Source: Enterococcus xiangfangensis (lineage in GTDB: Bacteria; Bacillota; Bacilli; Lactobacillales; Enterococcaceae). From it: a stretch of 64,000 nt of DNA. The stretch covers positions 124,001 through 188,000 of the forward strand of contig NZ_BJDX01000001.1 in the NCBI RefSeq assembly GCF_005405365.1, written 5' to 3'. How positions within the stretch are numbered: the first letter of the stretch is position 1; every line of letters begins with the position of its first letter. Position numbers and translations under genes: made by a program. Under the pieces are notes generated by a model, which searched no databases, was not told the origin of the DNA, and was given only the letters and a program-made list of their open reading frames with translations. Below are positions 19,258 through 29,326 of this stretch, one piece after another.

Positions 19258-19905
19258 ATGACGCCAAATCGCGAAGATTACTTAAAATTAATATTAGAAT
19301 TAGGTGGCGATAAAGAAAAAGTTAGCAATAAAAAGATTGTTGCTGGTTTATCCATTTCCGGAGCTTCTGTCAGCGAGATGATCAATAAGCTGGTAAAAGA
19401 AGAACTTGTTGAACACTCTCCTTACCAAGGCGTTCAATTGACGCCGACCGGTTTAGAAAAAGCCAGTACACTCGTTCGCAAGCATCGCTTATGGGAAGTT
19501 TTTTTAGTCGATCATCTTGGCTACTCATGGAATGAAGTCCATGATGAAGCAGAAGTATTAGAACATGTGACCTCTTCCCAGCTAGAACAAAAATTAGATA
19601 ATTACTTAGACCATCCCGCCTTTTGTCCCCATGGTGGAATGATTCCACAACAAGATCAAACGGTCCACGAAAAAGAACGTCAAACGCTGGTAAATTATCC
19701 TGAAGGAACGAACATTCGAATTGCTCGTGTCTTAGATGAAAAAGATTTATTGGATTACTTGATGGAGCTTGGCATAAAGATCCATGAGGACTATACGATC
19801 ACAAATATCGCGGCTTATGAAGGACCCATCACTTTAAAAAATGAGCAAAAAGAAGTTTCAATCAGCTACAAAGCAGCCTCAACGATTTTTGTCGACGCAT
19901 TGTAA
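19258..19905 (+). CDS. efaR: DtxR/MntR-family metal-dependent regulator, EfaR-like
   Basis: This 215-residue regulator probably senses Mn2+ and represses manganese uptake. The N-terminal winged helix (about 1-65) contains IVAGLSISGASVSEMINKLV and the wing PYQGVQLTPTG. The dimerisation and metal domain has HRLWEVFLVDHLGYSWNEVHDEAEVLEHV, with the Glu/His ligands, and FCPHGGMIP. The C-terminal 70 residues form an SH3/FeoA-like domain, so it is the long three-domain type (SloR/EfaR) rather than short MntR. It is monocistronic. Confidence 0.85.
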   Translation: MTPNREDYLKLILELGGDKEKVSNKKIVAGLSISGASVSEMINKLVKEELVEHSPYQGVQLTPTGLEKASTLVRKHRLWEVFLVDHLGYSWNEVHDEAEVLEHVTSSQLEQKLDNYLDHPAFCPHGGMIPQQDQTVHEKERQTLVNYPEGTNIRIARVLDEKDLLDYLMELGIKIHEDYTITNIAAYEGPITLKNEQKEVSISYKAASTIFVDAL

Positions 19906-20047
19906 GGCATCCTCTGCTTTAATGCTGATGTAAAAATAAATTTCCAGTTTGGAAAAAATTCTATTCATTAGTTTGGAAAAAAGATTTTTAGTTAGAAAGT
20001 AAAGAATGCATTTTTGAAAATAATTATATAAATTAGGAGTGAACTAT

Positions 20048-21562
20048 ATGGAACAAGCTGCATTATTCACCATTTTTGGTGGTACTGGCGACTTAGCACA
20101 ACGCAAACTTTATCCTTCGTTGTTTCGCCTATATAAAAAAGGAAATCTCGCCGATCATTTTGCGGTGATTGGTACCGCTAGACGCCCTTGGAGTGATGAA
20201 CATTATCGAGAAATCGTTCGCGAGACAATCAAAGATTTAGCTCCAACTGACAAAGAGGCCCAAGAATTTTCTGAGCATTTTTATTATTTGTCACACAACG
20301 TCAACGATACAGCTCATTATGATCAACTGAAAGATTTAGCGGATCAATTAGATGAAAAATATGAACTGCAAGGGAATCGGATATACTACTTGGCCATGGC
20401 ACCGCAATTTTTCGGTACGATCGTCAACCATCTGAAATCACAAGCGATTTTGACGACGACTGGTTACAACCGTTTGGTGATTGAAAAACCATTCGGCTTT
20501 GATTACGATTCAGCAAACGAATTGAACAATCAAATTCGAAATGTCTTTCCAGAACAAGATATTTTCCGAATCGATCACTACTTAGGCAAAGAGATGATCC
20601 AAAATATCTCGGTCATCCGGTTTGCGAATAATATTTTTGAGTCGCTTTGGAACAATCGCTACATCGAAAATGTTCAAATCACATTTTCAGAAGCATTAGG
20701 TGTAGAAGACCGCGGCGGTTATTATGAACACAGCGGTGCGCTAAAAGATATGGTACAAAATCATATCTTGCAAGTGGTTGCTTTGCTAGCCATGGAAGTC
20801 CCTACTTCTTTTTCTAACAAATCGATCCGTGAAGAAAAAGTCAAAGTTTTACAAGCTATCCGTCGTTACGATTCTGAAGAGGTTTTGCAAAATTTTGTAC
20901 GCGGTCAATATGGCAAAGGAATGATCGATGGCAAAGAATACATTGCCTACCCTGACGAACCAAATGTCGCTGAAAATTCTTTGATGGAAACATTTGTCGC
21001 CGGAAAATTTTTGATCGATAATTTCCGCTGGTCTGGCGTACCTTTTTATGTTCGGACTGGAAAACGAATGACTGAAAAAGGGACCCGAATCAATGTCGTC
21101 TTTAAACAAGTTCCTATCAATGTCTTTAACTTTGAGCAAGAAGAAGCAGAAGGCGAAGAACTGCCGCAAAACATTTTAACGATCTATATTCAACCAACAG
21201 AAGGCTTCTCACTGACTTTAAATGGCAAAAAAATCGGCCAAGGTTTCAATACAGAGCCAGTAAAATTAGACTTTCGTCAAAGCGCTGAAGTGACTGAAAA
21301 CAGTCCTGAAGCGTATGAAAAATTATTGCTAGATGCTTTGCACGGTGACGGCACCAACTTCTCTCATTGGGATGAAGTAGCAAATTCGTGGGAAATCGTC
21401 GATCGGATCCGTAATACTTGGGATCAGACCACACCTGGCTTCCCAAATTATGCAGCTGGAACAATGGGACCGCAATGCGCCTTCGATCTTTTGGCTAAAA
21501 ATGGTCATGAATGGGCTTGGCAGCCAGATCAATGGTATCGCGAACGCGGTAAATTAAAATAA
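20048..21562 (+). CDS. zwf: Glucose-6-phosphate 1-dehydrogenase
   Basis: The first step of the oxidative pentose phosphate path. Its 504 residues carry FTIFGGTGDLAQRKLYPSLF (NADP-binding), NRLVIEKPFG and the active-site RIDHYLGKEMIQN with the catalytic His. The ATG at 20048 follows AGGAG by eight bases; a GTG three codons earlier is less likely. Two copies of AGTTTGGAAAAAA lie upstream (about 19946 and 19968). It converges with ileS across two terminators. Confidence 0.96.
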   Translation: MEQAALFTIFGGTGDLAQRKLYPSLFRLYKKGNLADHFAVIGTARRPWSDEHYREIVRETIKDLAPTDKEAQEFSEHFYYLSHNVNDTAHYDQLKDLADQLDEKYELQGNRIYYLAMAPQFFGTIVNHLKSQAILTTTGYNRLVIEKPFGFDYDSANELNNQIRNVFPEQDIFRIDHYLGKEMIQNISVIRFANNIFESLWNNRYIENVQITFSEALGVEDRGGYYEHSGALKDMVQNHILQVVALLAMEVPTSFSNKSIREEKVKVLQAIRRYDSEEVLQNFVRGQYGKGMIDGKEYIAYPDEPNVAENSLMETFVAGKFLIDNFRWSGVPFYVRTGKRMTEKGTRINVVFKQVPINVFNFEQEEAEGEELPQNILTIYIQPTEGFSLTLNGKKIGQGFNTEPVKLDFRQSAEVTENSPEAYEKLLLDALHGDGTNFSHWDEVANSWEIVDRIRNTWDQTTPGFPNYAAGTMGPQCAFDLLAKNGHEWAWQPDQWYRERGKLK

Positions 21563-21572
21563 ATACGATTAA

Positions 21573-21606
21573 GAGGATGTGACAGGAATTTTGTCACATC
21601 CTCTTT
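21573..21606 (+). terminator. Intrinsic terminator of zwf
   Basis: GAGGATGTGACA (21573-21584) pairs with TGTCACATCCTC (21592-21603), then TTT. Confidence 0.8.
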
Positions 21607-21610
21607 CATA

Positions 21611-21647
21611 AAAAAAGTCATGCCGAGAATTCTCAGCATGACTTTTT
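21611..21647. terminator. Bidirectional terminator between zwf and ileS
   Basis: A near-perfect palindrome, AAAAAAGTCATGC...GCATGACTTTTTT, with a GAGAATTCTC core. A/T runs on both sides let it serve both convergent genes. It ends four bases from the ileS stop. Confidence 0.85.
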
Positions 21648-21650
21648 TTA

Positions 21651-24437
21651 TTATTCCAATCCTTCAGCGACAGCTTCTGGATAGTTTTCTTCCACGATTT
21701 GCGCACATGACGCACATAGATGTGGTAATTTTTCATCTTCACCGACTGTCGTCCGAACTTGGCGGCAGCGATCACAAACTTCACCCTCAGCTTTTTCAAC
21801 TAAGATCGCTACATCATCAAATACTAACGCATTTTCTGGTGCAGCTTCTTTTGAAATACTGAACGAATCTGGTGAAACGATCAATAATTGAGCCAAATCT
21901 GCATCTAGTGCAGTTAATAAAGCTGCAACTTGTTCATTCGGATAGATCGTTACTTTTGCTTCTAACGATTTTCCAATCACTTTTTCCTTACGAGCTTCTT
22001 CCAAAGCTTTCAAGACTTCATCACGGAATTCCATAAAGGCTTTCCAAGTATCTAACAATTCACCTTGATTAGGAAACTCTTCATAGCCAGGTAATTCTGC
22101 TAATTGAACATATTCTTCTTCTTCTTTCAAATATGTCCAAATTTCTTCAGTTGTATGTGGAATGATCGGTGTCAATAGTTTCGTCAATGCAACGGCTGCT
22201 TGATAGAAAACAGTTTGCATGCAACGACGTTCATAGCTGTCTTCAGCTTGAATATATACAACATCCTTTGCAAAGTCCAAATAGAATGAAGATAGATCCA
22301 CTGTTAAGAAGTTGACAACTGTTTTGTAGATTTGCGTGAAGTTGTATTTATCATAGCCGTCTTCACGAATCGTTTTGATCACTTCATTCAAGCGTACTAA
22401 CATGTATTTATCGACTGAACGCAATTCATCGTAAGCTACTGCATGTTTTTCTGGTTCAAAGTCCGTTGTATTTGCTAATAAAAAGCGCATCGTGTTACGG
22501 ATCTTCCGATAAACTTCAGAAACTTGATTCAAAATATCCATCGATACTCGAACATCTGCTTCGTAATCCACGCTGCTGACCCATAAACGTAAAATATCTG
22601 CACCCATTTGTTTGATTACTTTTTCAGGAGCGATCGTGTTGCCTAGCGATTTACTCATCTTGCGGCCTTCGCCATCTAATGTGAACCCTTGAGAAAGAAC
22701 CGCTTTATACGGAGCAACGCCATTGATTGCTACACTTGTTGTGATACTTGAGTTAAACCACCCGCGATATTGGTCAGAACCTTCTAAATACATATCCGCT
22801 GGGAACGTTAGATTTTCTCTCTGACGTAAAACAGCTTCGTGAGAAGAACCTGAATCAAACCAAACATCCATGATATCTGTTTCTTTTGTAAATTCGCCAT
22901 TTGGTGAACTTGGATGAGTGAAACCAGCTGGTAATAAATCTTTGGCTTCTCGTTCAAACCAAATATTTGAACCATGCTCAGCAAATAATTGAGCAACATG
23001 TTCCGTTGTTTCTTTTGTAATGATCGCTGAACCATCTTCACCATAGAAAATCGGCAGCGGCACGCCCCACGCACGTTGACGAGAGATTACCCAGTCGCCG
23101 CGGTCACGGATCATATTGTATAAACGAGTTTTCCCCCATGGAATGATCCAATCAACTTTTTCGATTTCGTCCAAGATATCTTGACGGAATTTATCAATTG
23201 AGGCAAACCATTGCGGCGTTGCTCGGAAAATAACCGGTTTTTTCGTCCGCCAATCATGCGGATAACTATGGGTGAAGAACGTTAATTTCAACAAAGCGCC
23301 CTTTTCTTCCAAAAGTTTTGTGACCATTGGGTTGACTTTGTCATAAAAGACGCCTTCAAACCCTGGTGCTTCATCAGTCATCACACCACGATCATCTACT
23401 GGTGAAATGATATCGTTGCGATATTTCTTCCATGCAAAATAGTCGTCTTCCCCATGACCAGGTGATGTATGTACCAAACCAGTACCTGCATCTAATGTTA
23501 CATGGTCGCCTAAGATAACTAGCGATTCACGATCATAAAATGGGTGTTGGGCAGTCATGTATTCAAGTTCTTTACCCGCAACTTCTTTGATTACTTTTGG
23601 CTCGTTCCATTCTAATTCTTCAGCAACTGTGGCTAATAAATCTTTTGCAACGACATATTTTTTGCCAGCGACTTCCACAACGACGTAAGTGTATGCAGGA
23701 TTGACCGAGATTCCTTGGTTTGCTGGCAATGTCCATGGTGTTGTTGTCCAGATGACAAATGAAGTATCTGTGTCTAAAATTTCTTTTCCGTCTTTTACTT
23801 TGAAAGCGACAAAAATCGATGGTGATTTCACATCTTTATATTCGATTTCAGCTTCTGCTAACGAGGACTCACTTGATGGTGACCAGTAGATTGGTTTAAG
23901 TCCTTTATAAATATAGCCTTTTTCTGCCATCTTACCAAAAACACGAATTTCAGCTGCTTCATAATCGGGTGTCAAAGTGATATACGGATTGTTCCATTCG
24001 CCGGCGACGCCCAATCGTTTGAAATCTTCTCGTTGTTTATCTACTTGTGACAACGCATACTCTTCACACTTTTGACGGTATTCAGACATTGTCATTTCTT
24101 TGCGTTTGATGCCTTTATTTGTAAGAACTTGTTCGATTGGCAGGCCGTGTGTATCCCAACCAGGTACGTAAGGCGCACGATAGCCAGACATTGATTTTGA
24201 ACGAACGATGATATCTTTACTGATTTTATTTAATGAATGTCCGATATGGATATTCCCATTAGCATATGGGGGCCCATCATGTAAAACAAAGGTTGGTTTA
24301 CCTTCATTTAATTTTTGACGTTTTTCGTAAACATTATTTTCTTCCCAGTCTTTTTCCCATTGACCTTCGCGATTTGGCAAATTGCCGCGCATTGGGAAAC
24401 CGGTTTTCCCTAATTGAAGTGTTTCTTTTGTCTTCAC
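21651..24437 (-). CDS. ileS: Isoleucyl-tRNA synthetase
   Basis: A class I synthetase of 928 residues. The HIGH signature is [11 protein letters not shown] near residue 65, KMSKSLGN lies in the catalytic C-half, and a C-terminal zinc finger (CDRCRQVR...CASC) is present. The editing domain sits between them, with [13 protein letters not shown] and [15 protein letters not shown]. Transcription is governed by a T-box leader upstream. It is separated from divIVA by that leader, so it forms its own unit at the end of the dcw cluster. Confidence 0.97.
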   Translation of the reverse strand: MKTKETLQLGKTGFPMRGNLPNREGQWEKDWEENNVYEKRQKLNEGKPTFVLHDGPPYANGNIHIGHSLNKISKDIIVRSKSMSGYRAPYVPGWDTHGLPIEQVLTNKGIKRKEMTMSEYRQKCEEYALSQVDKQREDFKRLGVAGEWNNPYITLTPDYEAAEIRVFGKMAEKGYIYKGLKPIYWSPSSESSLAEAEIEYKDVKSPSIFVAFKVKDGKEILDTDTSFVIWTTTPWTLPANQGISVNPAYTYVVVEVAGKKYVVAKDLLATVAEELEWNEPKVIKEVAGKELEYMTAQHPFYDRESLVILGDHVTLDAGTGLVHTSPGHGEDDYFAWKKYRNDIISPVDDRGVMTDEAPGFEGVFYDKVNPMVTKLLEEKGALLKLTFFTHSYPHDWRTKKPVIFRATPQWFASIDKFRQDILDEIEKVDWIIPWGKTRLYNMIRDRGDWVISRQRAWGVPLPIFYGEDGSAIITKETTEHVAQLFAEHGSNIWFEREAKDLLPAGFTHPSSPNGEFTKETDIMDVWFDSGSSHEAVLRQRENLTFPADMYLEGSDQYRGWFNSSITTSVAINGVAPYKAVLSQGFTLDGEGRKMSKSLGNTIAPEKVIKQMGADILRLWVSSVDYEADVRVSMDILNQVSEVYRKIRNTMRFLLANTTDFEPEKHAVAYDELRSVDKYMLVRLNEVIKTIREDGYDKYNFTQIYKTVVNFLTVDLSSFYLDFAKDVVYIQAEDSYERRCMQTVFYQAAVALTKLLTPIIPHTTEEIWTYLKEEEEYVQLAELPGYEEFPNQGELLDTWKAFMEFRDEVLKALEEARKEKVIGKSLEAKVTIYPNEQVAALLTALDADLAQLLIVSPDSFSISKEAAPENALVFDDVAILVEKAEGEVCDRCRQVRTTVGEDEKLPHLCASCAQIVEENYPEAVAEGLE

Positions 24438-24599
24438 TATCGATCGTCTCCTCTTGCTGTTTTACTTTTCATTTTAGTAAAAATAATTTTGTTTGGAACA
24501 GTGAATGATTTATTCAACAAATTGGCTGCTCCATTTCTAGCCGCAGTTTGCTGCTGCACTTATGATCTCACTTACCATTACACAGTTAGTGAAAAAATA

Positions 24600-24823
24600 A
24601 GGCAAAAAAAACAAGCGCATCCGCAAAGGGACGAGCTTGTCGTGGTACCACCCAAAATTTGAAACCTAAGTTTCCTCTAATCATCGTTAACGCAATGACG
24701 CGTCGACTGCTACTAGTGTTCACAATCGAATAATCTAGAGGATCTTTCTAATTAGAGGGTCTGCCGAACTTTCACTGTCATCGGCTCGCTCAAAGAATCT
24801 AATTAGCTTTTCTGTTCTAGAAT
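24600..24823 (-). promoter_or_regulatory. T-box riboswitch controlling ileS
   Basis: The minus strand contains the conserved T-box GGGTGGTACCACG (24653-24641), where the free tRNA acceptor end pairs. A terminator follows: ACAAGC (24640-24635) with GCTTGT (24616-24611) plus inner CGTCC/GGATG pairs, then eight T. Upstream, from about 24810, a long stem-I region contains the GCCGATGACAGTGAAAGTTCGGC-type apical hairpin. Uncharged tRNA-Ile should stabilise the antiterminator. The specifier codon could not be fixed by eye. Positions 24438-24599 are untranslated leader. Confidence 0.92.
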
Positions 24824-25528
24824 CTAATCTTCGTCTGATTTGATCAATTCAGGAATGTCAATCGTCAATCCCATATCTTCTTGCGGTTCAGCATCAACAA
24901 TTGGTTCATTTGAGTCTACTGCAACCTCTGCCCCATTGTCAAGTTCATTAGCTAAAACTTCTCGTAAAACTTCATGACCATTGCCAACATATGCTGACAT
25001 TGGTTTTAAAATTTCTTCCCAATCTCCGCTGCGAGCTTGATCTAATTGCGTTTCTAACAACAACAATAATTGTTGATGGAACGTCCGAGTTTTTTTCTTC
25101 AAATCATTCGTTTCAGCTGCTAATTGACGCGCTTTAGCAGTTGCATCGGTTAAGATTTCTTTCGCTTTGTCTTCAGCCGTTGTCGTCAATAAGTTAGCTT
25201 TTTGAACAGCGTTAGAGATCAATTCATCTGCACGGTTTTGTGCAGAGCTGACAATGACTTCAGATTCTTTGCTTGCTGAAGATTTCACTTTGTCAGCAGT
25301 ATCTTGAGCTACTACGATTGACTGGTTCAAGGCCTCTTTCAGTTCATTGAAGTATTCCAATTTTTCTTCTGAGTGTTTTAAGGCTTTTTCTAATTCACGA
25401 TTTTTTGCGATACTATCTTCATAGTCGCGAACGATCATATCTAAAAAATCATCGACTTCATCTTGATTATAACCACGCATTTTGGTGGAGAAATTTTTAT
25501 TTTGAATATCTAATGGAGTTAATGCCAT
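24824..25528 (-). CDS. divIVA: Cell-division site protein DivIVA
   Basis: A 234-residue coiled-coil protein that marks curved membrane at septa and poles. The N-terminal [20 protein letters not shown] with Asp-Glu-Val-Asp-Asp-Phe-Leu-Asp is the membrane-binding domain. Residues about 30-160 are heptad-rich. The C-terminus is acidic and variable, as in enterococci. It is the last dcw-linked gene before ileS and follows ylmH by 19 bp. Confidence 0.95.
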   Translation of the reverse strand: MALTPLDIQNKNFSTKMRGYNQDEVDDFLDMIVRDYEDSIAKNRELEKALKHSEEKLEYFNELKEALNQSIVVAQDTADKVKSSASKESEVIVSSAQNRADELISNAVQKANLLTTTAEDKAKEILTDATAKARQLAAETNDLKKKTRTFHQQLLLLLETQLDQARSGDWEEILKPMSAYVGNGHEVLREVLANELDNGAEVAVDSNEPIVDAEPQEDMGLTIDIPELIKSDED

Positions 25529-25547
25529 TTCTGTTCACCTCATAAAT

Positions 25548-26330
25548 TTATTTTCGTAAAACGCCTAAACGCAAACGGATTTTTTCTTTCTTTGTTTTTC
25601 CTTCTAATCCTTGGATCTGGATTCGTCCATACCCGCGAACTGAAACGACATCTAATAAATCAAGCAAGTAATCTGGCCGTTCATTCACAGACCAGTTTAT
25701 TTTCACCTTGCCGGCTTCGACCAATTGTTTCGAGCGTTGACGTGAGATATTATATACAGTTGAAATAATCGAATCTAGTCGCAACGAACTTGCTGTAGCG
25801 GTCTCTTCTATCCAGCTATCTTTTGGAACGATAATATCTGTATACGGACGTTCTTCCAAATGAACTGTCACACGGCCGATTTTAGTTACTTGACTTTCAA
25901 TGTAACTAGCCGATTCTTTAGCTAAAAAGATTTGCCAACGATTGCCGTCAGAAATAATATCGCCAAAATAATCGCGCTTGATTCCTGCACTCATCAATGT
26001 CCCTAAAATTTTTCCATGTGAAAGTTCTGTAAATTTTTGCGGATAATTGATCTCAATCATCACCAGTTCAAAATCATCGATTTGCGGTTCGTAATAATCA
26101 GGATAAATCATACAGCGACAACGTTCTGCTTGTTCATAGCCGCCGTAGAAAGAAAATTTTAAATCGCTATTTTCGCGAATCAAAGTTTCTAGAATATAAG
26201 CTTGCCGCGGATCTAAAAAATTCGTCAAATAAGGAGCGTACTGGCTTTCAACTTGTTCTAACCAATCGCCAACACTGTCAACAAATGGATGCTCTTCTGG
26301 TCTAAAGTGTTGATAGACATTTGCATTCAT
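25548..26330 (-). CDS. ylmH: S4-domain RNA-binding protein YlmH
   Basis: A 260-residue protein. The N-terminal region is alpha/beta, with YQHFRPEEHPFVD. The C-terminal S4 domain (about 180-245) begins LRLDSIISTVYNISRQRSKQLVEAGKVKINW. YlmH family members act at the ribosome in peptidyl-tRNA rescue; here that role is inferred from the family. It lies between ylmG and divIVA in the conserved order. Confidence 0.92.
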   Translation of the reverse strand: MNANVYQHFRPEEHPFVDSVGDWLEQVESQYAPYLTNFLDPRQAYILETLIRENSDLKFSFYGGYEQAERCRCMIYPDYYEPQIDDFELVMIEINYPQKFTELSHGKILGTLMSAGIKRDYFGDIISDGNRWQIFLAKESASYIESQVTKIGRVTVHLEERPYTDIIVPKDSWIEETATASSLRLDSIISTVYNISRQRSKQLVEAGKVKINWSVNERPDYLLDLLDVVSVRGYGRIQIQGLEGKTKKEKIRLRLGVLRK

Positions 26331-26342
26331 ACTGCCACCTCC

Positions 26343-26618
26343 TTAAAAAATAAGATTAATCAGAATTTTTTGTAAGACCTCCATCACAATATTTAATGCT
26401 AAGATTGCGACCATGATTGAAAAATCAATGCCGGCAAATTGTAACGGCAAACGTCGAAACAAATTAAGAAACGGTTCACAGATTCGGCCTAAAAGCTGCC
26501 CAAATCTGGATTGATAGGCTCCAGGGAACCATGACATCAACGCATAAACGACTAAAAGAATTGTATAGAGATAAACTAGTCGGTTCAATACATTGAAAAG
26601 TGTAATAAGTAAATTCAA
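26343..26618 (-). CDS. ylmG: YggT-family membrane protein YlmG
   Basis: A 91-residue protein with two hydrophobic hairpins. It has the conserved pattern YALMSWFPGAYQSRFGQLLG and the ICEPFLNLFRRLPL loop. Family members sit in the membrane near the division site. It is 12 bp from ylmH and 13 bp from sepF, in the usual order. Confidence 0.92.
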   Translation of the reverse strand: MNLLITLFNVLNRLVYLYTILLVVYALMSWFPGAYQSRFGQLLGRICEPFLNLFRRLPLQFAGIDFSIMVAILALNIVMEVLQKILINLIF

Positions 26619-26631
26619 ATAAGGGTCTCCT

Positions 26632-27264
26632 TTACATTTCTAATCCATAAATATCGTCATCGACCATTGAGCTCAATGCCGAATTCGTAATTTCAACATT
26701 TGTTGGTGTACATAAAAACATTTCATTTCCAACGCGTTTGATGTCGCCATCGATCATGAAAACGACCCCAGTTAGAAAATCTACTACACGGCGGGCTTTC
26801 ATTTCGTCAAGCGATTGGAAATTGATCAAGACGACTTCACCTTGGCCAACGCGTTTTGCAATCGTCATCGCTTCATTGTAAGCTCTCGGCTCAACTACTG
26901 AAATACGCTCTTTGCGTTTTTCTTCCATTTTTGGTGCAAACCGTTGTGTCCGACTGCTACTGTTTGGCATAGAAACGACTTTTTCATTTTTCTTTGGTAC
27001 TGGTGTGCTTTCAGCTTTTTTCGCCACTGCTTCTGCACGTCGTTTTGGCTGAGGTTCAGCAACTGGCTGAACAGTTTCTTTAATTCTTTCTTTTGGACGT
27101 TCTTGTTTTTGATAGGTAGAACGTTCCTTTATTATACGTTCCTTTTTAGGTGCGCTTTTTTGTGGGCGGCTAACCTGCTTCTTTGGGGCAGGTGCTGGTT
27201 CATACATCATATCATCATCTGCTAAACCAAAAAAATCAGTGATCTTTGCTAGACTAATTCCCAT
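26632..27264 (-). CDS. sepF: Cell division protein SepF
   Basis: SepF anchors FtsZ to the membrane. The 210 residues divide into an N-terminal amphipathic helix (MGISLAKITDFFGL), a long Lys/Pro-rich linker (about 25-115) and a C-terminal globular domain. That domain contains VVEPRAYNEAMTIAKRV and MKARRVVDFLTGVVFMIDGD. The linker is longer than in B. subtilis SepF. Confidence 0.94.
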   Translation of the reverse strand: MGISLAKITDFFGLADDDMMYEPAPAPKKQVSRPQKSAPKKERIIKERSTYQKQERPKERIKETVQPVAEPQPKRRAEAVAKKAESTPVPKKNEKVVSMPNSSSRTQRFAPKMEEKRKERISVVEPRAYNEAMTIAKRVGQGEVVLINFQSLDEMKARRVVDFLTGVVFMIDGDIKRVGNEMFLCTPTNVEITNSALSSMVDDDIYGLEM

Positions 27265-27273
27265 TAACTTTAC

Positions 27274-27951
27274 CTAACCTTTCTTAAATAGTGCCGTTCC
27301 AATACGAACAAACGTAGCACCTTCTTCAATTGCCGTTTTGAAGTCTTGGCTCATTCCCATACTCAATTCTGTGCAGGGAGCGTATTGCAAGTTTTGTTCT
27401 TTCACACTTTCTTGAAGCTGCTTCAAGGTAGAGAAGATCTTTCGAACATCTTCCTGACTCGCTTCATAAGGAGCCATCGTCATCAAACCGATCACTTTGA
27501 TCTTATCCAAGTCTTCTAATTCTTTGATAAAAGAGTGAAGCTCTTTCGGCTTGATTCCTTGTTTTGATTCTTCGCCTGAAACATTCACTTCAACAAAACA
27601 ATTTATTGGATGTGCTGCACGTTTTTGAATTTCTTGTGCTAAACGTAAACTGTCTAATGCGTGAAAATAATCAATTTCATTTATAATCAATTTTACCTTG
27701 CGGCGCTGTAAATTGCCAATCAGATGCCATTTAATTTGCTGATGATGTGAAAGATCCTGCTTTTTTTCTAGTAATTTATCTACTCGGTTTTCTGCTAGAT
27801 CAGTCACGCCTAATTCAACGAGTTCATTTGCTGTTATAGAGTCGACACTCTTGGTCACTGCAACCATAGTAATATCCTGTGGGTTACGTGAAACAAGAGC
27901 ACACGACTCCTGAATCTCTTGCTCGATTCTATGCAAGTTTCCAGCGATCAT
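27274..27951 (-). CDS. ylmE: YggS-family PLP homeostasis protein
   Basis: A 225-residue alanine-racemase-like single-domain protein binding pyridoxal phosphate. The PLP Lys is in MVAVTKSV. WHLIGNLQRRKVK and ELSMGMSQDFKTAIEEGATFVRIGTALF, with its phosphate-binding end, are family signatures. It lies between ftsZ and sepF as in other Firmicutes. Confidence 0.94.
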   Translation of the reverse strand: MIAGNLHRIEQEIQESCALVSRNPQDITMVAVTKSVDSITANELVELGVTDLAENRVDKLLEKKQDLSHHQQIKWHLIGNLQRRKVKLIINEIDYFHALDSLRLAQEIQKRAAHPINCFVEVNVSGEESKQGIKPKELHSFIKELEDLDKIKVIGLMTMAPYEASQEDVRKIFSTLKQLQESVKEQNLQYAPCTELSMGMSQDFKTAIEEGATFVRIGTALFKKG

Positions 27952-27965
27952 GTGCTCTCCCCCTT

Positions 27966-29204
27966 TTATTTTCTACGGCGAAAGAATGGTGGTGTATCTA
28001 GTTCTTCGTCTTTTTCAGATTTTACTTCTTCGCGATTGAACGTTTCAAATTCTTTCTTCTCGATATTCTCAAATTGTGTTTCTTCAACTTTTGGGCGGAT
28101 ATTTTCTTCTTTACGAATGTCCCATTCACCAAAAGCAGATTGGCCTTCATTGTTTCTTGCAGGCTCAATATCTAAATTTTGTTTTTGCGGAACTGATTGG
28201 ATTTGGCTAGCACGTTGTGTGTTACGAGTAGCCTTACGCTCCTTTTTTGTTGGATCGATTCCTGTCGCAATTACTGTGACGCGAATTTCATCGCCCAATT
28301 CTTCACTGATTGATGTTCCTAAAATGATGTTTACATCGCCAGTTGCTGCATTGGCAACAATGTCAGATGCGTCTTGTGCTTCAAACAAAGTCATATCCAA
28401 TCCACCAGTGATATTCAACAGCACTTGTTCAGCACCATCAATTGATGTTTCTAGCAATGGAGAAGAAATGGCCTTTTTCGTTGCTTCAACGACACGTTCT
28501 TCACCGCTAGCAACACCGATTCCCATCAAGGCAGTTCCTTGATTAGCCATCACAGTCTTCACATCAGCAAAGTCTAAGTTTACGTAACCTGGTGCCGTGA
28601 TCAAATCAGAGATTCCTTGAACCCCTTGGCGTAAAACATTATCTGCTTCACGGAATGCTTCAAGCATTGGCGTTTTCTTGTCAACAACTTCAAGTAAACG
28701 GTTATTTGAAATGATCAATAATGTATCAACGTTTTCTTTCAGTAATGAAATTCCTTCCGCTGCGAAACGTCCGCGTTTTGGTCCTTCAAAGCTAAATGGT
28801 CGCGTAACAACACCAACAGTCAACGCACCAAGATCTTTTGCAATTTTCGCAACGATCGGTGCCGCACCTGTTCCTGTTCCGCCACCCATACCAGCAGTGA
28901 TAAAGACCATATCTGCGCCTTCTAATGCGTCACGGATTGCTTGTTCACTTTCTTCTGCTGATTTTTGACCAACTTCAGGTTGTGATCCAGCGCCTAAGCC
29001 GCGAGTGTATTTAGGTCCTAATTGAATGACTGTTTCTGCTTTTGAATTTTTAAGAGCTTGTACATCAGTGTTTGATGCGATGAATTCAACGCCTTTGACG
29101 TTTTCCTCGATCATACGGTTGATTGCGTTGCCGCCACCACCGCCAACACCGATAACTTTAATAACCGCACCTTCGTTAATATTGTTATCTATAGAGAATT
29201 CCAT
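27966..29204 (-). CDS. ftsZ: Cell division GTPase FtsZ
   Basis: Tubulin homologue forming the Z ring. The 412 residues show [15 protein letters not shown], the tubulin signature [12 protein letters not shown] near residue 105, and the [11 protein letters not shown] synergy loop. A variable linker (about 320-395) leads to the C-terminal peptide [11 protein letters not shown] that binds FtsA and SepF. It follows ftsA by about 120 bp. Confidence 0.97.
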   Translation of the reverse strand: MEFSIDNNINEGAVIKVIGVGGGGGNAINRMIEENVKGVEFIASNTDVQALKNSKAETVIQLGPKYTRGLGAGSQPEVGQKSAEESEQAIRDALEGADMVFITAGMGGGTGTGAAPIVAKIAKDLGALTVGVVTRPFSFEGPKRGRFAAEGISLLKENVDTLLIISNNRLLEVVDKKTPMLEAFREADNVLRQGVQGISDLITAPGYVNLDFADVKTVMANQGTALMGIGVASGEERVVEATKKAISSPLLETSIDGAEQVLLNITGGLDMTLFEAQDASDIVANAATGDVNIILGTSISEELGDEIRVTVIATGIDPTKKERKATRNTQRASQIQSVPQKQNLDIEPARNNEGQSAFGEWDIRKEENIRPKVEETQFENIEKKEFETFNREEVKSEKDEELDTPPFFRRRK

Positions 29205-29326
29205 ATTTTTTATTCCTCCTACTTCATATCTAATGTAATTACTTTCTCAGGGGAAAAAGCAAGTCTTCATTTCTATCCGTAAATCATGCCACTAAACTGC
29301 TTCGTTAAGAAGAAACTTTATGATAC

